Below, in pieces: positions 14,423-20,297 of a DNA stretch of 20,297 nt. The notes under the pieces are model-generated. The model was not told the DNA's origin and ran no database searches. It was given only the letters and a program-made list of their open reading frames with translations. This DNA is from JAVZIQ01 sp037440545 (GTDB lineage: Archaea; Thermoproteota; Bathyarchaeia; Bathyarchaeales; Bathycorpusculaceae): positions 1-20,297 of the forward strand of contig JBBITX010000022.1 of the NCBI GenBank assembly GCA_037440545.1, in the 5' to 3' direction. Numbering within the stretch: the stretch's first letter is position 1; each line of letters begins with the position of its first letter. A program made the position numbers and the translations under genes.

Positions 14423-15325
14423 ATGTTTTACTCTGAATTTTTTGTTTCCCAGCCAAACGTCTTCAGCGGTTTTCAGAAGCCTTTTGAAGAAGCAGACTAC
14501 GTGATTTTAGGGGTTCCTTTCGATGTGACAAGCACTTACAGGACTGGAGCTAGGTTTGGACCTAACGCCATAAGAGAAGCCTCTTTGAACATAGAAACAT
14601 ATAGTCTTCGTAGCGGCCTAGATGTTGAAGACTTGAAAATACATGATTTAGGCGATTTGCATGTTTCTATGGATGTTAAAGAAACAATGAATAGGATAAG
14701 GCTTGTGATTAAAGAAATTTTAGATAAGGGTAAAACTCCTGTGTTGTTAGGCGGGGAGCATACAATAACTTTTGGTGCAATGTCAAGCCTCGGCATGGGA
14801 GGGCATAAATCTGCTTTATTAAGTTTTGACGCACATTTGGATTTGAGAGATGAATTCATGGGGTTAAAACTATCCCATGCAACCTTCATGCGAAGAATAA
14901 ACGAAGAGCTTAAAGCCGTTAAGATAGTTGAAGTTGGCACGAGGGCTGTATGCAAAGAGGAGCTTACATATGCAAATAAAGCCGGTATAGAATTTTTCAC
15001 AGCGCAACAAATTATGAGGGAGGGATGTGAAAGTTTAACCCGGAAGCTGTGGGAAAAATTGGGTGAATACGAGAAAACTTATATATCTGTGGACATGGAT
15101 GTGTTAGACCCATCTTATGCGCCTGCGGTTCAGAACCCTGAGCCGGACGGCCTCGAAACACAGATGCTTTTAGACATTTTAGGGCGCATTATCGATAATA
15201 AGGTTATATGCTTCGACTTGGTAGAAGTTGCCCCAAACTATGACAATGGGGTTTCAGCAATAAACGCTGCAAAGATAATTTTTGAAATTTTATGCTATAT
15301 CGAAAACGCTCGCCGGAACGGCTAA
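14423..15325 (+). CDS. speB: Agmatinase / arginase-family ureohydrolase
   Basis: Binuclear manganese hydrolase that releases urea from agmatine or a related guanidino compound in polyamine synthesis. The 300 residues hold every expected ligand: H113 in LGGEHTITFG, D136, H138 and D140 in SFDAHLDLRD, and D224/D226 in SVDMDVLDPSYAP. The substrate-side loop after the last motif reads PAVQNPEPDGL where agmatinases usually have PGTGTPEPGGL. Some archaeal relatives act on N1-aminopropylagmatine, so agmatinase is a family-level call. ATG at 14423; no strong ribosome-binding element is adjacent. The stop TAA shares 4 bases with the stop of the convergent RNA methyltransferase gene. Confidence 0.92.
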   Translation: MFYSEFFVSQPNVFSGFQKPFEEADYVILGVPFDVTSTYRTGARFGPNAIREASLNIETYSLRSGLDVEDLKIHDLGDLHVSMDVKETMNRIRLVIKEILDKGKTPVLLGGEHTITFGAMSSLGMGGHKSALLSFDAHLDLRDEFMGLKLSHATFMRRINEELKAVKIVEVGTRAVCKEELTYANKAGIEFFTAQQIMREGCESLTRKLWEKLGEYEKTYISVDMDVLDPSYAPAVQNPEPDGLETQMLLDILGRIIDNKVICFDLVEVAPNYDNGVSAINAAKIIFEILCYIENARRNG

Positions 15326-16692
15326 TTATCTTTTCTTTGCTTCATGAGTTTTGCTATGAAGAAACCGTTGCAATTGTCGGTGTGCGGATAAAGTCTTCTG
15401 CAATGATTTAAACCCCTTAAACCCGGGAAACCTAAATCTGACGGTGTTATCTCTGCGAGTTTGAATTCTGGAAACTCTCTTAGAAAGCGCTCTATAACCA
15501 TCTCGTTCTCTTCAACTGTTATGCTGCATGTTGAATAGATCAATGTCCCGCCGGGTTTAACCTTTTCAGCATAGTTTCCTAACATTTGCCACTGAATTTG
15601 AGCCATCTTCTCCACAGAGCGAGCTGTAAGCCTCCACTTCGCAGAAGGGACCCTGCCAAAGGCACCTGTGCTTGTGCAGGGCGGATCTAAAACAACCATA
15701 TCAGCCTCCCCGGCTACAGGTGAGGGGTTGCACGCATCAGCAATTATGGGTTCAGCTATTTCTACACCCATACGGTCAACTTCATCCTTCCAAACTTTTA
15801 TCCTCCTCCTAGAATAATCAATTGAATAAATCAAACCGCAATTCTGCATTAGCTGTGCTAGATAGGTTGTTTTCGCTCCAGGCGCAGCGCATATATCTAA
15901 CACAACAATGCCGGATTCTGGGTTTGCAGCCTCAGCTGCGAAACAGCTTGCCTTGTCTTGTATGTAGAATAAACCTTCCTTAAAGCTTTCCGTTCGAGTT
16001 AGCGGTTTTTTGGTGCTTAAAACCCTGTAAGCGTACTTTAACTCCTTCACCTTTTCAATTTTAATTCCCTCAGCATTAAGCCTTTCCAGTAGATCGTCAA
16101 CCTTACCCTTAAGCGTGTTCAGCCTTACGTATGTAGGAGGCGTCTTCAAGTTTGCCTCTAATATTTTCAAAGCTTCAACTCTCCCGAAAAGTTTGAAGCA
16201 ATACCTAACAAACCATGTCGGATGAGAAGTTAGTAGGCTAACAGTTTCTTCATCGCTTAAGCCCTTGTAAATGGAAGAAGGCTTATCGGTTAAGAGCAAG
16301 CCCAAATAAGGTTCCACTTTTTGAAGCGTTTCCCACCCGAGAATGGAGCGGGCTAACCTCGTAATGTCCTTTGCTTCGTCAAAGTCAACCGCTTCCCAGT
16401 TTTTCGCAACCCTTGTTTGGTAGACATAAAGCCTTAGAAAAGACTGAACGCCAAAAGTAAATTCGCTAATGGATCTAGGTTTCAGAACATTATTTATAAA
16501 TCTGTCAATAAAGTTGCGACGCCTGACAGTTTCGCATAATAGCCTGTGGGCGTAGCGTAAAACGTCAGCATCCTCTAAACCAAGTTGTTTTGAGGTTCTG
16601 GCCAATGCCAGTCGTTCACTGATCTTTTGTTTTTCCATCCAGCTAAGGGCCTCAATGGCAACAGTCCATGCTTCCCTAAGCAAACCTCTCAC
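15322..16692 (-). CDS. RNA cytosine-C5 methyltransferase, NusB + NOL1/NOP2/Sun type
   Basis: SAM-dependent m5C methyltransferase acting on rRNA or tRNA. The 456 residues have an N-terminal NusB/RsmB-like helical domain (about 1-135), a PUA-less RsmF-like linker with the YVRLNTLK strand (188-195), and a Rossmann catalytic domain with SAM motif VLDICAAPGAKTT (264-276). Both catalytic cysteines are present: C339 in LDPPCTSTG (motif IV) and C389 in YSTCSITVEENE (motif VI). The NusB fusion recalls bacterial RsmB, but archaeal members may target tRNA. The first usable start is GTG at 16692; TTG at 16683, nine bases in, is an alternative with AGAGG upstream. The gene diverges from polB across about 70 bases. 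Confidence 0.92.
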   Translation of the reverse strand: MRGLLREAWTVAIEALSWMEKQKISERLALARTSKQLGLEDADVLRYAHRLLCETVRRRNFIDRFINNVLKPRSISEFTFGVQSFLRLYVYQTRVAKNWEAVDFDEAKDITRLARSILGWETLQKVEPYLGLLLTDKPSSIYKGLSDEETVSLLTSHPTWFVRYCFKLFGRVEALKILEANLKTPPTYVRLNTLKGKVDDLLERLNAEGIKIEKVKELKYAYRVLSTKKPLTRTESFKEGLFYIQDKASCFAAEAANPESGIVVLDICAAPGAKTTYLAQLMQNCGLIYSIDYSRRRIKVWKDEVDRMGVEIAEPIIADACNPSPVAGEADMVVLDPPCTSTGAFGRVPSAKWRLTARSVEKMAQIQWQMLGNYAEKVKPGGTLIYSTCSITVEENEMVIERFLREFPEFKLAEITPSDLGFPGLRGLNHCRRLYPHTDNCNGFFIAKLMKQRKDN

Positions 16693-16762
16693 TCACCATT
16701 ATTAGTCTAGTAAAATTTTAGTCTAGGCTGCTTACATATTTAAGCTTAGGTTAAAGATAGAG
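16693..16762. promoter_or_regulatory. Divergent promoter region between the RNA methyltransferase and polB
   Basis: Seventy AT-rich bases serve both genes. For polB, CATATTTAAG at 16735-16744 is a TATA-like box whose expected start, about 25 bases downstream, coincides with the polB ATG, so polB mRNA is probably leaderless. For the methyltransferase, the palindrome TAAAATTTTA at 16711-16720 is at the right distance from its GTG. That palindrome is flanked by two direct copies of TTAGTCTAG (16702-16710 and 16718-16726, sharing its TTA). Confidence 0.5.
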
Positions 16763-19444
16763 ATGGCGCAGAAACGGCTCGACGAATTCTACACGTTTCA
16801 AGAAGTGAAAACGGAAACGGCTAAAGCAGAGGCTTTGCCTTTAACAGAAGCCCATGGCAAAGAACGCGGAGAGCAATTGTTTCCTCCTGTAGCCCCAAAC
16901 AATTTGCCTCCTTCATATTTCGTTTCAGCCACATATGATGGGGAGGCAGGTAAGGCGGTAATAAAACTTTACGAACCTTCTTCAGGGCGAATCTACTTCT
17001 GGTATGATAGGAGTGGACATAAGCCTTACTGTTTAACAAACCTCTCACCTTATGATTTGGAAAAAATTGACCGCCTTATCAAACATCCTGGCTTCGAAGG
17101 TTTTGAACTAGCCGAAAAATATGACCCTTTGCAAGATAAAAACATCACCGTTACAAAGATTATAGCAAAGGACCCTTTGGCTATTGGTGGTCGTCCAAAG
17201 GGGTGCATAAGAGACATCATTCCAGAAGATTTCTCAAAAATTTCTGAAACACCAGCAACTTCGACAGAAGTAAAGGTTTGGGAGGCTAAGATAAAATATT
17301 ACCAATCCTACATTTACGACCGTAAACTTTTGCCCGGGATGATCTACGAAGTTAAAGAAGGCAATCTAATTCCTAAGAAAATTGAAGCAGCCGAAGCCAT
17401 GGTTAAAAAAATAAAACTGATGTTTAAGGAGGCTGACGCCGAAGAGCTTGAATATATAGAGCATTGGGCAAGACTTCTGGAGTATCCTGCACCTAAGTTC
17501 AGATACGTCGCCATGGACATAGAAGTTTATTCGCCAATCCCGACGAGAATGCCAGATCCACGGGAAGCCGCTTACCCCATTGTATGTGTGTCCTTGTGCA
17601 GTTCTGATGGATTAAAGAAAACTTTAATTTTAAAACGTGAAGGTATACGAGAAGGAGCAGAACGCTTACCAGCCGAAGTGGAAATTGAATATTTCAACTC
17701 TGAAAATGAGCTTATCAAGGCCGTATTTGATGTTTTGTGGAGCTACCCATTTGTTGTAACTTTTAACGGCGACGATTTTGACCTTAGGTATCTAGCTCAT
17801 AGAGCATTAAATCAAGGCTTTAGGAGGAGCGATATTCCCGTGGAAGTTGGCAAACGTGTTTGTCTCTTAAAGTATGGAGTCCACATAGACTTATACAAGT
17901 TCTTCTTCAACCGTTCCATACAAATATACGCTTTCAATAACAGATATAGAGATGTCACCCTAGACGATGTAGGCAAGGCCATAGTTGGCCTGGAAAAGAT
18001 ACGCTTGGAAAAAAGCATTGGAGAGTTAACATACACAGAACTTGCAAAATACTGCTTCCGAGACGCTGAGATCACCTATAAACTCGTGAATTACGAGGAT
18101 GAGCTCGTCCTAAAATTGATTCTTGCTTTATCGAGAATAAGCAGCATGCCAATGGAGGATGTTAGCCGTCAAGGGGTATCCCGGTGGATTAGAAACTTTC
18201 TTCACCGTGAACATAGAAAGCGGAACATGTTAATACCGAACTCCGAGGACATACTTGCCTTGAAAGGCAAGACTGCAACAAAAGCCATAATTAAGGGGAA
18301 AAAATATAAGGGCGCAATAGTTGTTGAGCCTGTTCCAGGGGTTCACTTTAACGTGGCGGTTATGGACTTTCCCAGCCTATACCCCTCAATAATTAAAGTT
18401 TGGAATTTAGGATATCAATCCATTTTATGTCCTCATCAGGAATGTCGGAAAAACTTAATACCAGATACACCTCACTGGGTTTGCAGAAGAAAACGCGCCC
18501 TAGAAAGCCTTTTAATAGGCTCTCTTAGAGACCTAAGGGTTCAATGGTATAAGCCGAAATCAAAGGACAGGGCTTTACCTTCAGAGTTGCGAAGCTGGTA
18601 CAACGTTATACAAGGAGCGCTGAAAGTCATCTTAAACGCCAGCTACGGCGTTTTCGGAGCTGAAACCTTCGACCTATATTGCCCACCAGTTGCAGAGGCA
18701 ACAGCCGCCATAGGAAGACACGCAATAACCCAAATAATAAATAAAGCTGAAAAACTTGGCATCAGAGTGCTTTACGGAGACACGGACAGCGTATTCCTAA
18801 AGAATCCATCAAACGAGCAAATTCGCGAGCTTGAAGAATGGACTGAACTTGAGCTTAAAATGAACCTGGACGTAGATAAAGTCTACAGATATGTTGTTTT
18901 TAGTTCTCGGAAAAAGAACTATCTTGGAGTCTTAGAGGATGGAAGCGTTGACGTGAAGGGGTTAACAGGGAAAAAACGCCACATACCAGTATTCATTAAA
19001 AAAGCCTTTGACAGAATGAAGGAGCACCTGTCAAAAGTTAAAACCCCAGCTGACTTTGAAGATGCCAAAAAAAATATAGTGAGGGATATTCGCGATTGTT
19101 ACACACGGCTTAAAAGACGAGAATGGGAAAGCCTTAATGAACTTGCCTTCAACGTGGTGTTGGGAGAAGAACCTGAACGATACACTAAAACAACACCGCA
19201 GCACGTAAAGGCGGCTAGAATATTGAAACAGGAGGGAATGGAACTGAAAGCAGGAGACCTGATAAGCTTTGTGAAGGTGGTGAATGATCCTCATGTTAAA
19301 CCAGTTGAACTTGCCTCGAAAAACGAAGTTGACGTCGACAAATACATAGCCTATCTGCACTCAACTTTTGATCAAGTTTTAGACGCCCTAGGCTTAGACT
19401 TTAACGAAATAATAGGATTAACAAAACTTGAACGTTTCATGTGA
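16763..19444 (+). CDS. polB: Family B replicative DNA polymerase (PolB1-like)
   Basis: DNA-directed DNA polymerase with 3'-5' proofreading, 893 residues, close to crenarchaeal PolB1 (about 880) and longer than Thermococcus PolB (about 775). Exonuclease motifs: ExoI AMDIEVYSP (D252, E254), ExoII TFNGDDFD (D340), ExoIII YCFRDAEITY (Y430, D434). Polymerase motifs: A with MDFPSLYPSII (D535; Pro replaces the usual Ala), B with KVILNASYG (K621, N625, Y628), C with YGDTDS (671-676). A CPHQEC...HWVC stretch (556-574) between A and B could bind zinc or form disulfides, as in crenarchaeal PolB1. The first ten residues, MAQKRLDEFY, fit a PCNA-interacting box (Q3, L6, F9, Y10), and the last residues TKLERFM resemble one. 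A TATA-like box 24 bases upstream suggests a leaderless mRNA. Confidence 0.97.
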   Translation: MAQKRLDEFYTFQEVKTETAKAEALPLTEAHGKERGEQLFPPVAPNNLPPSYFVSATYDGEAGKAVIKLYEPSSGRIYFWYDRSGHKPYCLTNLSPYDLEKIDRLIKHPGFEGFELAEKYDPLQDKNITVTKIIAKDPLAIGGRPKGCIRDIIPEDFSKISETPATSTEVKVWEAKIKYYQSYIYDRKLLPGMIYEVKEGNLIPKKIEAAEAMVKKIKLMFKEADAEELEYIEHWARLLEYPAPKFRYVAMDIEVYSPIPTRMPDPREAAYPIVCVSLCSSDGLKKTLILKREGIREGAERLPAEVEIEYFNSENELIKAVFDVLWSYPFVVTFNGDDFDLRYLAHRALNQGFRRSDIPVEVGKRVCLLKYGVHIDLYKFFFNRSIQIYAFNNRYRDVTLDDVGKAIVGLEKIRLEKSIGELTYTELAKYCFRDAEITYKLVNYEDELVLKLILALSRISSMPMEDVSRQGVSRWIRNFLHREHRKRNMLIPNSEDILALKGKTATKAIIKGKKYKGAIVVEPVPGVHFNVAVMDFPSLYPSIIKVWNLGYQSILCPHQECRKNLIPDTPHWVCRRKRALESLLIGSLRDLRVQWYKPKSKDRALPSELRSWYNVIQGALKVILNASYGVFGAETFDLYCPPVAEATAAIGRHAITQIINKAEKLGIRVLYGDTDSVFLKNPSNEQIRELEEWTELELKMNLDVDKVYRYVVFSSRKKNYLGVLEDGSVDVKGLTGKKRHIPVFIKKAFDRMKEHLSKVKTPADFEDAKKNIVRDIRDCYTRLKRREWESLNELAFNVVLGEEPERYTKTTPQHVKAARILKQEGMELKAGDLISFVKVVNDPHVKPVELASKNEVDVDKYIAYLHSTFDQVLDALGLDFNEIIGLTKLERFM

Positions 19445-19459
19445 GGTTAATATAATTTC

Positions 19460-19954
19460 TTATTTTCTGGAGTATCTTCCTCCAATTCCGCTTCTATGCA
19501 TTGTCTCTAAAATTGCAAAACCCAAAACATTGATCGACACAACAGAGCCTATAAAAACGCCAAACAATCCAACCTCCGCAGGCACGTTGAAAATTAAAGA
19601 TAGATATCCTCCAACAATAACTGTTACCACAGCTGTTTCAACGAAGCATCCTAAAATCCTCCGAGCTAGGCTTTTTCTCCCTAACCCCCAAGCTAACATA
19701 CACGCTAAAAAATTAGCAACAGCCCCGCCAACGATGTCCACAATGCCTAAACCACCGTAAACATTTGCAACTAAACAACCCAAACTTGAGCCTAAGGCAA
19801 CGGGCAAACCAAAAATCATAGACAACGGTAGCAAAGCATCAGCAATTCTCACCTGAGGAATGGGAAAACTTATCGGAGCCAAAAAAATAACTCCTACAGC
19901 ATAGAGTGCAGCAAAAACCCCAATTAAAGCTAAACTTTCAGCATTCACTTTCAA
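19460..19954 (-). CDS. queT: QueT-family ECF substrate-binding subunit (queuosine/archaeosine precursor uptake)
   Basis: Small integral membrane S component, 164 residues with about six hydrophobic spans. The QueT family signature is clear: FPIPQVRIADALLPLS (28-43), then LGCLVANVYGGLGIVDIVGG (58-77), and a hydrophobic NFLACMLAWGL helix. QueT proteins are proposed to bring in deazapurine precursors of queuosine; in an archaeon the natural use would be archaeosine (via preQ0 or related salvage). It needs an ECF energizing module, and the one at 5770-8232 is a candidate. The start is TTG at 19954, supported by GGAGGA (minus strand, 19968-19963) 8 bases upstream. It is convergent with polB, 15 bases apart. 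Confidence 0.88.
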   Translation of the reverse strand: MKVNAESLALIGVFAALYAVGVIFLAPISFPIPQVRIADALLPLSMIFGLPVALGSSLGCLVANVYGGLGIVDIVGGAVANFLACMLAWGLGRKSLARRILGCFVETAVVTVIVGGYLSLIFNVPAEVGLFGVFIGSVVSINVLGFAILETMHRSGIGGRYSRK

Positions 19955-19962
19955 TTATTTTT

Positions 19963-20014
19963 TCCTCCTACACCGGGATTTATATAGCGGAACGGGTGGA
20001 GGCCCACTCACCCG
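19963..20014 (-). promoter_or_regulatory. queT leader: strong ribosome-binding site, TATA-like box and GC-rich hairpin
   Basis: Read on the minus strand toward queT: a hairpin with 6-bp stem CGGGTG/CACCCG (20014-20009 with 19998-19993) and a 10-base loop, then CTATATAAA (19987-19979), then GGAGGA (19968-19963). The hairpin loop and stem include CCTCC (20002-19998), an exact complement of the GGAGG element 30 bases downstream. If the TATA-like box is the promoter, the mRNA starts near the TTG and the hairpin and ribosome-binding element are not transcribed; if transcription starts further upstream, the hairpin is in the leader and could hide the ribosome-binding site. Confidence 0.4.
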
Positions 20015-20297
20015 CCGAAAAAACCAATACATTTAGGCTTAATAAACCTTCCCACAAATCACTTTGGCCATTTTATTCATCAAATTTTAAAAAGTGTTTT
20101 TCCAGCCAATTTAGCTAAACGCATTTACTTTTGAGGCTGATTTTATAAACGACGCTTAGCATCCATTCAAGTAATCCCACAGCCTAATATCATCTTTTAA
20201 ATCTCAAGCTTTTCAATAACTCTTAAGGCTAATTTAACAATCCTGTCTAAAGAATGAAAAAGACAGGTTTGTCTTATGAGCTTTAAACTTTAAAGAA
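20015..20297. other. AT-rich intergenic stretch at the right edge
   Basis: No gene is convincing here. AT-rich TATA-like boxes on the minus strand occur near 20036-20046 and 20083-20098 and could drive queT with a longer leader. An inverted repeat of 7 bp, CCTGTCT/AGACAGG, with a 12-base spacer lies at 20242-20267. A short open frame on the minus strand (about 20197-20290) has no start and no recognised homology. Confidence 0.4.
20242..20267. repeat. 7-bp inverted repeat (possible hairpin)
   Basis: CCTGTCT at 20242-20248 and AGACAGG at 20261-20267 are perfect inverted copies around an A-rich 12-base loop. It is followed on the plus strand by TTTGTCTT, so a weak terminator or a regulator-binding site are both possible. 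Nothing links it to a gene inside the window. Confidence 0.3.

Noticed and set aside
19993..20014. Hairpin upstream of queT as an intrinsic terminator or tRNA fragment
   Set aside because: No U-tract follows on either strand in the right place, and no T-loop or acceptor-stem pattern could be completed.
4410..20236. Shared 14-mer TTAAGGCTAATTTA at 4410-4423 and 20223-20236
   Set aside because: One exact 14-mer match is expected by chance in about 20 kb of AT-rich sequence; flanks do not match.
20197..20290. 31-codon minus-strand open frame near the right edge
   Set aside because: No start codon, bounded by a stop on both sides, and no recognised homology.
1..20297. tRNA, rRNA, CRISPR array, insertion sequence or prophage
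   Set aside because: A reading of all spacers showed no T-loop consensus, no regularly spaced repeats, no transposase or integrase and no phage-like genes.

Overview
This window looks like a chromosomal segment of an archaeon, most likely of the Thermoproteota (TACK) side and plausibly Bathyarchaeia. The lineage call is an inference from gene content, not from a search. Archaeal traits seen directly are a PolB1-like family B DNA polymerase, a prefoldin beta / DUF3194 / DHH phosphoesterase block, archaeal-type phosphoglycerate kinase, 6-phospho-3-hexuloisomerase, paired moeA genes, a eukaryote-like ribosomal protein L41e, many TTG/GTG starts and AT-rich TATA-like boxes close to start codons. 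I see no phage, IS, CRISPR, tRNA or rRNA sequence.

Layout. Left, minus strand (1-3753): a lipoyl H-protein (gcvH) is followed after a few bases by a CoA-disulfide reductase/NADH oxidase-like flavoprotein, then a bacterial-type GAPDH and the N-terminal two thirds of an archaeal-type PGK that runs off the left edge. A perfect 12-bp palindrome lies just upstream of gcvH. Plus strand (4016-5715): prefoldin beta, DUF3194 and a DHH-family phosphoesterase. Plus strand (5770-8232): a complete ECF energizing module (two ATPases and EcfT) in overlapping frames. Then come hxlB (8264-8887) and, 24 bases later, a 25-codon gene that reads as ribosomal protein L41e but has ATA where its start codon should be. 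After a gene-poor stretch there is a 55-residue two-zinc-ribbon protein (9222-9389), an unknown four-helix membrane protein and, 2 bases after it, an endonuclease IV-like TIM barrel (to 11227).

Right half: two tandem moeA paralogs (11292-13770) for molybdopterin-metal insertion; a small four-helix membrane protein on the minus strand; an agmatinase/arginase-family ureohydrolase (14423-15325) whose stop overlaps tail to tail with the stop of a NusB-Sun type RNA m5C methyltransferase (minus); a divergent short promoter region; PolB with intact exonuclease and polymerase motifs and PIP-box-like N terminus (16763-19444); and queT (minus, 19460-19954), an ECF substrate-binding subunit for a deazapurine (queuosine/archaeosine precursor), preceded by a GC-rich hairpin.

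How they fit together: the window mixes core information processing (PolB, L41e, RNA methyltransferase, prefoldin), central carbon metabolism (gap-pgk, PHI), cofactor metabolism (moeA pair, lipoyl H-protein) and uptake (ECF module plus QueT, which may use it as a shared energizer). I did not find a clearly new multi-gene system. The points most worth checking are the AUA-start L41e gene, the gcvH-flavoprotein pair with its palindrome, the queT leader, the membrane protein/TIM-barrel pair and the bacterial-type gap beside an archaeal pgk.
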